A stretch of DNA of 64,000 nt. Source: an uncultured Muribaculaceae bacterium (GTDB lineage Bacteria > Bacteroidota > Bacteroidia > Bacteroidales > Muribaculaceae). Under the pieces are notes generated by a model. It saw only the letters and a list, made by a program, of their open reading frames with translations. It was not told the DNA's origin and made no database searches. Location of the stretch: positions 1 through 64,000 of the forward strand of contig CAJTYH010000006.1 of NCBI GenBank assembly GCA_910583675.1, read 5' to 3'. The position numbers were made by a program, and so were the translations under genes. Positions 24,852 to 31,676 of this stretch are shown here, one piece after another. Numbering within the stretch: position 1 is the stretch's first letter; each line of letters starts with the position of its first letter.

Positions 24852-27227
24852 TTAGTCGAATACGCCGTCAAGCGATTCCTCCACTTCAGTGGATTCTTCC
24901 ACATAGTCGTAGAATTCCTTGTCGCAGAGATTAGAGAAATCCACATCGAATGTAGACTTCTGGGAGTACGGCAAGGTCTTATCGGCGTATACCTTGCTCA
25001 TATAAAGGCCATAGATCGGAAGCGCCATGGCCGCACCTTGGCCGTGAGCCATGGTGTTGAAATGGATGTAACGTTCGTCTCCACCTACCCACACTCCGGA
25101 TACCAGATCGGGGGTGAATCCCATAAACCATCCGTCTGCATTGTAGTTAGTCGTGCCGGTCTTTCCTCCCATCTGTGCGGTGATATTGTAAGGTGCCCTG
25201 CGCACACGGTTGCCTGTACCGCCATCTACCACATTCAGCAACATGGAGAGGATCTTGGCATATGCCTTTTCGGAGATCACCTCGGTATGGCGTGTGGTGA
25301 ATTCCGAAATGGTGTTGCCGTTGGCATCGGCAATCGCAGTGACGTACACAGGATCTGCACGCATGCCATGATTGGCGTATGCCGTATAGGCTCCTACCAT
25401 TTCCTTTATCGAAACCTCGCATGAACCGAGGCAGATGGACATTACCGGATCCAGATGGTTGGTTATGCCGAAATTATGCATATTGCGCACGAGGGTGGTA
25501 GGGGAGAGTTGCCCCATCAGACGGGCGGAAATCCAGTTGTTTGAATTGGTGAGCGCCCAACGGAGATCCACCATCTCACCTACGCGGGCGGATCCGGCGT
25601 TCCTTGGCGCCCATATGTTGCCGGCCTCGTCGCGGAATACCGGCTGCGTGTTTGACATCATGTCGCAAGGGGTGAAATCCTCTTCCATCGCGTAGGTATA
25701 CAGGAACGGCTTTATCGTGGAGCCTATCTGACGGCGTCCTGTGGCAGCCATGTCATACTGGAAGAACGTAAAGTTCGGCCCTCCCACGTAAGCCTTAACA
25801 TGGCCGGTGCGGGGATCCATTGACATGAATCCCGTCCTGAGGAAATGCTTCTGATAAAGTAATGAATCTCGCGGAGTCATCACCGTGTCCACTACCCCGG
25901 CGTATGAGAACACATTCATCTCTCGCGGGGTGTTGAATGCCGTCTTTATCTCTTCCTCGGACGCGCCCCCCTGTTTCATGGCTCTATAGCGCTCAGTCTG
26001 CTTTATAGCGTGGTCTATGAGCGACTGCACCTTCACCTTGCCGAGTTCTTCGGCGTTGGATGTATAGGGTGCTGTCTTAGAGTTGCGTTTCTCGCGGAAG
26101 AAAGCGGATTGCAGTGAGCTCATGTGTTTCTGCACGGCCTCTTCGGCATAGCGTTGCATGCGCGAGTCTATGGAAGTGTAGATCTTCAGGCCGTCGGTGT
26201 AGAGGTCGTATTTTGAGCCGTCAGGCTTGGGATTCTTTTCAATCCAGCCGAACAGCGGATTTTCTTCCCATGCGATGGAGTCGTCAACGAATTTCTGCTT
26301 TTCCCATCCTCGGTAATCCGAGCGAACCGGTCTCTTGGCCGTGAGTATGCGTCGGAGTTCCTCACGGAAATAGGGCGCCAATCCCTCCTTGTGATCCACT
26401 CGGTTGAACTTAAGTTCAAGTGGCAGTTGTTTCAGCGAATCAACCTGAGCCTTGGTAAGCATGCCGTTTTTCTCCATCTGCTCCAGAACAACGTTGCGAC
26501 GCTGACGCACACGTTCGTTATGGCGTACGGGATTGTAATATGACGGGTTCTTGACCATCCCTACGAGTGTGGCGGCCTCCTCTACGGTAAGATCCTGGGG
26601 AGCCTTGCTGAAATAAACGTATGCCGCAGACTTTATTCCTACAGCGTTGTATAGGAAGTCAAACTGGTTGAGATACATCTTGAGGATCTCGTCCTTGGAA
26701 TAGTATCTTTCGAGCTTTACAGCGATCATCCACTCTATGGGCTTTTGCATGGCCCGGCTGAGGAAATTGGATGTGGAAGGGCTATAGAGCTGCTTTGCAA
26801 GCTGCTGTGTAAGTGTGGAGCCTCCACCGGCATTCTTGTTTTGCATAATGAGCGTTTTCACTAGCACACGCATCATTGCCCGCATGTCTATGCCGGAATG
26901 ATCCTCGAATCGCGCATCCTCTGTGGCGATGAGGGCATCTATCACATGCTGGGATATCTCGGAATAGTCGGCGTATACGCGGTTCCCGGAATTGCGGTAG
27001 TAACGCCCCATCTCTTCCCCGTCGGCTGTATACAGCACTGTGGCGAACTTGTCGTTGGGATTCTTTAGTTCTTCTATTTCAGGCATATATCCGATCCAAC
27101 CATTGTAAATCAGGACGAAGAACAATATAAGAGCTGCGAATCCTAAGAAGAATATTCGCCACATCCAATGTATGATCTTGCGGTTGCGTGTCGTTTTTTT
27201 ATCTGGGTCGCTTGAAAATGCGCTCAT
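24852..27227 (-). CDS. Class A penicillin-binding protein (PBP1A type)
   Basis: Encodes 791 residues. One membrane anchor lies near 25-45 after a cytoplasmic basic stretch. The GT51 glycosyltransferase domain (about 70-250) has EDARFEDHSG and GGSTLTQQLAKQL. The transpeptidase domain has the active-site SxxK in GSTIKP, an SxN-type SNN and a KTG box in GGKTGTT. It builds and cross-links peptidoglycan on the outer face of the inner membrane. Its promoter overlaps a perfect palindrome (27285-27305). It is monocistronic and convergent with gtrA. Confidence 0.95.
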   Translation of the reverse strand: MSAFSSDPDKKTTRNRKIIHWMWRIFFLGFAALILFFVLIYNGWIGYMPEIEELKNPNDKFATVLYTADGEEMGRYYRNSGNRVYADYSEISQHVIDALIATEDARFEDHSGIDMRAMMRVLVKTLIMQNKNAGGGSTLTQQLAKQLYSPSTSNFLSRAMQKPIEWMIAVKLERYYSKDEILKMYLNQFDFLYNAVGIKSAAYVYFSKAPQDLTVEEAATLVGMVKNPSYYNPVRHNERVRQRRNVVLEQMEKNGMLTKAQVDSLKQLPLELKFNRVDHKEGLAPYFREELRRILTAKRPVRSDYRGWEKQKFVDDSIAWEENPLFGWIEKNPKPDGSKYDLYTDGLKIYTSIDSRMQRYAEEAVQKHMSSLQSAFFREKRNSKTAPYTSNAEELGKVKVQSLIDHAIKQTERYRAMKQGGASEEEIKTAFNTPREMNVFSYAGVVDTVMTPRDSLLYQKHFLRTGFMSMDPRTGHVKAYVGGPNFTFFQYDMAATGRRQIGSTIKPFLYTYAMEEDFTPCDMMSNTQPVFRDEAGNIWAPRNAGSARVGEMVDLRWALTNSNNWISARLMGQLSPTTLVRNMHNFGITNHLDPVMSICLGSCEVSIKEMVGAYTAYANHGMRADPVYVTAIADANGNTISEFTTRHTEVISEKAYAKILSMLLNVVDGGTGNRVRRAPYNITAQMGGKTGTTNYNADGWFMGFTPDLVSGVWVGGDERYIHFNTMAHGQGAAMALPIYGLYMSKVYADKTLPYSQKSTFDVDFSNLCDKEFYDYVEESTEVEESLDGVFD

Positions 27228-27280
27228 TTCTAATCAACAGTTTACTATTATCGAAGGAGATTTGTCATCTTTACAAACGA

Positions 27281-27288
27281 CAAAGTTA
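27281..27288 (-). promoter_or_regulatory. -7 box for PBP1A
   Basis: TAACTTTG on the minus strand, about 54 bases before the ATG at 27227. Confidence 0.65.
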
Positions 27289-27305
27289 GCAAATTATTTG
27301 CTAAC
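27285..27305. promoter_or_regulatory. Palindrome overlapping the PBP1A promoter
   Basis: GTTAGCAAA and TTTGCTAAC, nine bases each, are perfect inverted repeats around TTA. One arm overlaps the -7 box by four bases. This is an operator-like position for a dimeric regulator. Confidence 0.5.
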
Positions 27306-27441
27306 AGCTATCCTATTTGCTTCAATAGGGTGTCTGAGGGCACTATAGCTTTGCCAAAACATGTAAATTCTAAATCGAAATTTTGCACTTTGGTTGTGAA
27401 TCTACGGGATCTATATGGCCATATTGCACCTGACAATAAAA

Positions 27442-27489
27442 TTACAAGGGGTGTCCGGGAATTTTCATGTCCCCGGACATCCCTTGTAA
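27442..27489 (-). terminator. Terminator of the hcp/cupin unit
   Basis: An 18-base stem with one wobble pair, 27442-27459 with 27472-27489, followed on the minus strand by TTTTATT. It lies 18 bases after the cupin stop. Confidence 0.85.
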
Positions 27490-27506
27490 TAATAGCCAAT
27501 TATAAT

Positions 27507-27746
27507 TTATGCGTTGAGCTTGGTTACGAGAACCTTGAACCGCTCCGTGGCCTTTAGGGAATGTTTTACGCCCGGTGTAATGGTGAGCGCATCGCCTTCT
27601 TTCAGCTTAAGAATTTCATTCTCAAGTGTGAATTCCATGCTTCCGTCGATTATTTGGACGAGTACGTCGGCATTAGCCGTGTGTGTCTGAATCTCAAGTC
27701 CCTTGTCAACCGCCATAAGTAGTGAAAGACCGCTATGGTTCTGCAT
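27507..27746 (-). CDS. Cupin-domain protein, N-terminus possibly lost by frameshift
   Basis: Encodes 79 residues from the ATG at 27746, which has a textbook AGGAGG six bases ahead, rare in this genome. The body is a single cupin barrel (VLVQIIDGSMEFTLENE, LKEGDALTITPGVKHSLKA). The same frame stays open for about 20 more codons upstream and reads like the usual cupin start (RLKDKISYADGSIAKEV), but there is no ATG, GTG or TTG before a stop. An out-of-frame ATG at 27805 would fit after one base change. So it is either a shortened cupin or one with a recent frameshift. Metal-ligand His are few: one in the first motif and one in VKHS. Confidence 0.7.
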   Translation of the reverse strand: MQNHSGLSLLMAVDKGLEIQTHTANADVLVQIIDGSMEFTLENEILKLKEGDALTITPGVKHSLKATERFKVLVTKLNA

Positions 27747-27814
27747 GATGACCTCCTTTGCTATGGAGCCGTCAGCATATGAAATTTTGTCTTTTAATCT
27801 AACATGTCGTTAAC

Positions 27815-27937
27815 TTATTTATAGGTTTCTTTTTTACGAATCTTCATGGTGATGACAAAGCCAATACCGAATATCAGGAAATATAGAACGGCAAAGGCAA
27901 GTCCGAGGCAGAGGAACAGGTCAGACGATATTTTCAT
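27815..27937 (-). CDS. 40-residue single-pass membrane protein
   Basis: Start ATG at 27937, stop at 27815. It begins MKISSDLF, has one long hydrophobic helix (LCLGLAFAVLYFLIFGIGFVI) and a basic end (MKIRKKETYK), the shape of a small inner-membrane regulatory peptide. It lies between hcp and the cupin gene, same strand. No family recognised; the coding call rests on composition, position and a clean start-to-stop frame. Confidence 0.5.
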   Translation of the reverse strand: MKISSDLFLCLGLAFAVLYFLIFGIGFVITMKIRKKETYK

Positions 27938-28077
27938 ATCTTTACAGATTGAAAAGTTTCTTCACGACGATCCACCTCCATAATCCGGCTTTCCTGAAAT
28001 TGATCCTTACATCGCCCGCACTTGCCGCCACGCGCCATGTCCCAAGCCCCGATTCCCATGCTGCCCGTTCATTCCTT

Positions 28078-29748
28078 TCAGCCTATAAGAATTGCCAGAT
28101 CCTCTTCAACTGTTGAGATTGTACCTATGTTGAACTTTTCTTGCAGCACCTTCAGTATTTCAGGCGTGAAGAACGCCGGGAGTGTCGGCCCTGTATGGAT
28201 GTTCTTGACACCGAGACTCAGCAGTGCGAGAAGGACAATCACGGCCTTTTGTTCATACCATGCGATGTTGTAGACAATAGGCAGCTCGTTGACGCTCTTC
28301 AATCCGAAAGCACCTTTGAGGGCGTTGGCAACCACAACAAGTGAATAGGAGTCGTTACATTGTCCGGCATCCAGCACGCGGGGTACACCCTCGATGTCAC
28401 CAAGCGGCAGCTTGTTGTAACGGTATTTGGCGCATCCTGCAGTGAGAATCACACAGTCTTTCGGGAGCCTTTCGGCAAAATCCGTGTAGTATTTTCGTGA
28501 AGGCATCCTGCCGTCGCAACCTGCCATAACCACGAATTTGCGGATTTTACCGGCCTTGATGAGATCGATGATCTTTGGTGCCAAGGCTAGCACCTGATTA
28601 TGGGCGAATCCGGCTACGATCTCGCCGTGCTCTATCTCTGTCGGTGGCTGACATTTCTGTGCCCGCTCTATTATTTCGGAGAAATCCTTCTTGCCGTCCT
28701 TCCCTTCGGGAATAAAGTGTGTACCTGGCATCCCGACAACTCCGGTCGTATAGACACGATCCATGTAAGTTGTTTTCGGACGCGGGGGGACGATGCAGTT
28801 GGAGGTAAACAGGAACATGCCGTTGAATGTCTCGAATTCATCAATCTGTCTCCACCATGCGTTGCCGTAGTTACCTGCGAAATGGTGAAATTTCTTGAAG
28901 AAGGGATAACTCTGAGCCGGAAGCATCTCGGAGTGGGTGTAGATGTCAACCCCCTTGCCGGCGGACTGTTCGAGCAGTTCCTCAAGGTCTTTGAGGTCGT
29001 GACCACTCACAAGTATGCCGGGACGAGTCCTTACACCGATGTCAACCCTTGTAATTTCGGGATTACCGTAGGTGGATGTGTTTGCCTTGTCAAGCAATGC
29101 CATCGCCTTGACACCTCCCTCACCCACGTTAAGAACAAGTGAGAACAGCTCGTCAACATCTATGTCGGGACGGCTTATTTCCGCAAGGGCGTTTTCTATT
29201 ATCATGTATATGTCTTCGTCCTCGTAACCGAGGTTATAGGCATGACGTGCATAGGCGGCCATGCCCTTGCAGCCGTACATGGCAAGCTGTTTGAGTCCTC
29301 TTATGTCGGGATTCTTGTCGTGGAGCACACTTGTTATCTCCTCTTCAAGGGTGCCTCCGTGTTCAATTACCTCATGTCGACCATAGTCCTCTTTGGAGAT
29401 ATGATATGATACCTCGGGCATGAACGGAGGTTCAATGCCGCTTTTTTTCGCAGTCCCTTCAAGTCCGTTTTTCAGTTCAAAGGCTTTGGTTATATAGCCG
29501 TCAAGCATGTCGTTGTCGAAGTTCGCATTAGTGATGGTGGTGAACAGTGCGTCCACAATGAAACGTGACGCCGCTTTGCTAGATTCGTCCTTTTCGCGCA
29601 GCTGCCGGTTTACTATGGCCATACCCCGTGCGATGTAAAGGAGCTGATCCATCCTTGTTGATGTCTCGGGTTTCTTGCCGCATACGCCTTGTATCTCGCA
29701 GCCTTTGCCGCGTGCCGTCTCCTGGCACTGGTAACAGAACATTTTCAT
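28078..29748 (-). CDS. hcp: Hydroxylamine reductase (hybrid cluster protein)
   Basis: Encodes 556 residues. The N-terminal cysteines C5, C8, C17 and C23 (C-x2-C-x8-C-x5-C) match the class I cubane-type [4Fe-4S] motif. The catalytic domain holds the hybrid cluster ligands, including EHGEIVAGF, TAGCAKYRYN, and DAGQCNDSYS. The enzyme handles nitric oxide or hydroxylamine in the cytoplasm of anaerobes. It lies downstream of a DUF488 gene and upstream of a small membrane peptide and a cupin, a plausible nitrosative-stress unit. No fnr/hcpR gene is seen in the window. Confidence 0.95.
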   Translation of the reverse strand: MKMFCYQCQETARGKGCEIQGVCGKKPETSTRMDQLLYIARGMAIVNRQLREKDESSKAASRFIVDALFTTITNANFDNDMLDGYITKAFELKNGLEGTAKKSGIEPPFMPEVSYHISKEDYGRHEVIEHGGTLEEEITSVLHDKNPDIRGLKQLAMYGCKGMAAYARHAYNLGYEDEDIYMIIENALAEISRPDIDVDELFSLVLNVGEGGVKAMALLDKANTSTYGNPEITRVDIGVRTRPGILVSGHDLKDLEELLEQSAGKGVDIYTHSEMLPAQSYPFFKKFHHFAGNYGNAWWRQIDEFETFNGMFLFTSNCIVPPRPKTTYMDRVYTTGVVGMPGTHFIPEGKDGKKDFSEIIERAQKCQPPTEIEHGEIVAGFAHNQVLALAPKIIDLIKAGKIRKFVVMAGCDGRMPSRKYYTDFAERLPKDCVILTAGCAKYRYNKLPLGDIEGVPRVLDAGQCNDSYSLVVVANALKGAFGLKSVNELPIVYNIAWYEQKAVIVLLALLSLGVKNIHTGPTLPAFFTPEILKVLQEKFNIGTISTVEEDLAILIG

Positions 29749-29773
29749 AAATGGATGATATGTTAGGAGGTTA

Positions 29774-30121
29774 TTATGTCAAGAGATTATAAACCACAAT
29801 GGCATTGTTATGCTGTTCGTCATGTGACGAATAGAGCAGAGTCACGACAGGTTTCTGCGCCAAGAGATGGCGCAACGCTCCGAATGAGGGATTCTTCTCC
29901 AATTCCTTGGAGTATCGTGTCTCAAATTCAGGCCATCGGTCGGCGGGATCCGCATGGAACCATTCACGAAGTTCTGTTGACGGGGCGATGTCCTTGTCCC
30001 ATAAGTCGTAAGGGAAAGTCTCGTGTGAAAGACCTCTTGGCCAGAGCCTGTCTATATATACTCTGAAGCCGTCTTCAGGAGAAGCGGGTTCGTAAGCCCG
30101 TTTTAATTGGTATTGTGTCAT
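29774..30121 (-). CDS. DUF488 family protein
   Basis: Encodes 115 residues from the ATG at 30121; an alternative eight codons earlier adds only a hydrophobic stretch unlike the family. It has the DUF488 blocks VYIDRLWPRGLSHE, WDKDIAPS, LREWFHAD, W-x-EF-x-RY-x-ELE and a closing VVTLLYSSHDEQHNNA. The function of the family is not established; members cluster with stress genes. It lies 25 bases before hcp and probably leads that unit. Confidence 0.87.
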   Translation of the reverse strand: MTQYQLKRAYEPASPEDGFRVYIDRLWPRGLSHETFPYDLWDKDIAPSTELREWFHADPADRWPEFETRYSKELEKNPSFGALRHLLAQKPVVTLLYSSHDEQHNNAIVVYNLLT

Positions 30122-30327
30122 AAGTCTGATTATTATCTTTAACAACTCAACAAATGATCAAACTATACAGTTCAAAATATTTGCAGGAAAGTAAATCATC
30201 AAAATTTTATATCATTAGCGAGAGATCTTTTTGAGGAATTTTAATCCTAAGATTAAGGGATGTAGCGGGTTGCACTATTGAAGATAAGGTCTAAAAGCGC
30301 TGGAAAAGCGCCATTGATGATATGAAC

Positions 30328-30354
30328 GCGAATTGGCTTTCAGCCGACATTCGC
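30328..30354 (+). other. Hairpin upstream of the ArgC-like gene
   Basis: GCGAAT/ATTCGC outer stem and GGCT/AGCC inner stem, followed by a T-rich tail. It lies just upstream of the promoter for 30427 and could end a transcript entering from the left. The rest of the gap from 30122 to 30379 shows nothing I can name. Confidence 0.4.
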
Positions 30355-30379
30355 TATTTTTCTCATCGAATATTCTTCG

Positions 30380-30387
30380 TATATTTG
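30380..30387 (+). promoter_or_regulatory. -7 box for the ArgC-like gene
   Basis: TATATTTG, 39 bases before the ATG at 30427. Confidence 0.6.
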
Positions 30388-30426
30388 CAAAGTGGGAAGA
30401 TGGGTATGTTAGTATAACGGTAATTT

Positions 30427-31467
30427 ATGATAAAAACAGGTATTCTCGGTGGCGAAACCATGGTTGCCGGGGAGTTGATAAGAATTTTGATAAACCACCC
30501 TGATGTAGATCTGCGGACGATTGCCTCGGAAAGTCTGAGCGGATGCGCCGTAGAGGAGGTGCATCGTGGGCTGGTGGGAGATTTGAGCATGCGCATGGCT
30601 ACTGACATTGAGCCGGAGGGGCTTGATGTGGTTCTCTTGTGCGGCGAACCTTGGATGGCTCGTAATTGGATGGAGCGGCATGCGATAGCATGTGCGGAGA
30701 GCGCTGTTCGCGTTATTGATATTACGGGGGCTTTCCGTAACGGAGAGATGGAGATGGTCTATGGACTGCCTGAACACAACCGCAAGGCTTTGGTGCGTGG
30801 CGCAACGCGCGCCTCTTTGCCTTCACCTATAGCCATGGCTGTAGAGTTGGCTCTTTTCCCTCTTGCAAAAAACATGCTTCTGTCAGGCGACATAAGCGTG
30901 GCAGTGAGCATAGCCTCCACGGAAAGTTTTATTAATCGTGGCGGCGGGGTTGCCGGAAACGGGAACGGGAATCCCATGGATGTGGCATGTTCCACGAGAC
31001 TTGATCCCATAGCTCCTATCGAGAACAGACCAGACGGAGAAGATGCTTCCCGTGAAGTGGGTATTCTCCTGCGCGATGTACAGCCGTCGTTTGGCGGAAA
31101 GGTAAGGCTTCGGGTAAGTCGTGACAATGAAATTCCACGCGGAATTGTGGCAGAGGCCGATGTGCCTTTGATCACGTCCATAGCCGAGTTAAAGCGTTTG
31201 TTCGGCGAGGCTTATGAGGATCACAACTTTACATATCCTGTGGAGAGGGTGCCATCTATACTTGATGTTGCAAATACCAACAAGTGCCTGGTATCCATCG
31301 GCTATCCGGACGATGTGGAGGCTGCCGGAGACGGGCGTGTAGTGAGAGTCACATCCGTAATAGATAATTTGCTGAAAGGTGCCGCAGGAAATGCCGTGCA
31401 TTGCCTAAACCTGTTATTCGGACTGTCTGAGCGCACCGGTCTTGCTTTGAAGGCTTCCGCATTTTGA
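30427..31467 (+). CDS. ArgC-like protein (Asd/ArgC dimerisation domain) lacking the catalytic Cys
   Basis: Encodes 346 residues, ArgC length. It keeps the nucleotide-binding start (TGILGGETMVAGELIRIL), the VYGLPEHNRK block at 111-120 and the C-terminal IDNLLKGAAGNAVHCLNLLFGL signature. The active-site block, AxPGCYPT in true ArgC, reads RASLPSPIAMA here, placing Ser133 where the nucleophilic Cys should be. The His-Arg-His substrate motif is also not visible. It is thus unlikely to be an N-acetyl-gamma-glutamyl-phosphate reductase. No other arg genes are nearby. A GH92 gene follows 210 bases later behind its own promoter. Confidence 0.8.
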   Translation: MIKTGILGGETMVAGELIRILINHPDVDLRTIASESLSGCAVEEVHRGLVGDLSMRMATDIEPEGLDVVLLCGEPWMARNWMERHAIACAESAVRVIDITGAFRNGEMEMVYGLPEHNRKALVRGATRASLPSPIAMAVELALFPLAKNMLLSGDISVAVSIASTESFINRGGGVAGNGNGNPMDVACSTRLDPIAPIENRPDGEDASREVGILLRDVQPSFGGKVRLRVSRDNEIPRGIVAEADVPLITSIAELKRLFGEAYEDHNFTYPVERVPSILDVANTNKCLVSIGYPDDVEAAGDGRVVRVTSVIDNLLKGAAGNAVHCLNLLFGLSERTGLALKASAF

Positions 31468-31650
31468 TGGTGGCCGTCTTTGGGGCATGCGGTGGGGCTG
31501 GAAATGCTGTTTCCTCTTGAGGAACTTGTTGGGATATAGCGAGTTGGTTTGTGTTATGATATTTTAATACAATGACCTTAAGTAGGAGGGTGCATACAGG
31601 AGAGTAAAAGAATAGCAATATAGCATTTTCTTTGTCTCAGACACTTTCAC

Positions 31651-31658
31651 TAATTTTG
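31651..31658 (+). promoter_or_regulatory. Promoter of the mannosidase locus
   Basis: TAATTTTG -7 box with TTTG 16 bases upstream (31631-31634), a slightly short spacing for -33/-7. It lies 19 bases before the chosen start of the first GH92 gene. Confidence 0.65.
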
Positions 31659-31676
31659 ATTTTCTTACCGTGCCCC

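Noticed and set aside
27934..28059. 41-codon minus-strand frame with a CxxC (KCGRCK), overlapping the 40-residue peptide gene
   Set aside because: Two other frames over the same stretch look equally or more protein-like, so no single frame can be supported; mentioned as a finding only.
30146..30330. Possible FNR/HcpR-type palindrome in the gap before DUF488-hcp
   Set aside because: AT-rich partial dyads (AAAATTTT centre) exist, but none fits a clean TTGAT-N4-ATCAA site.
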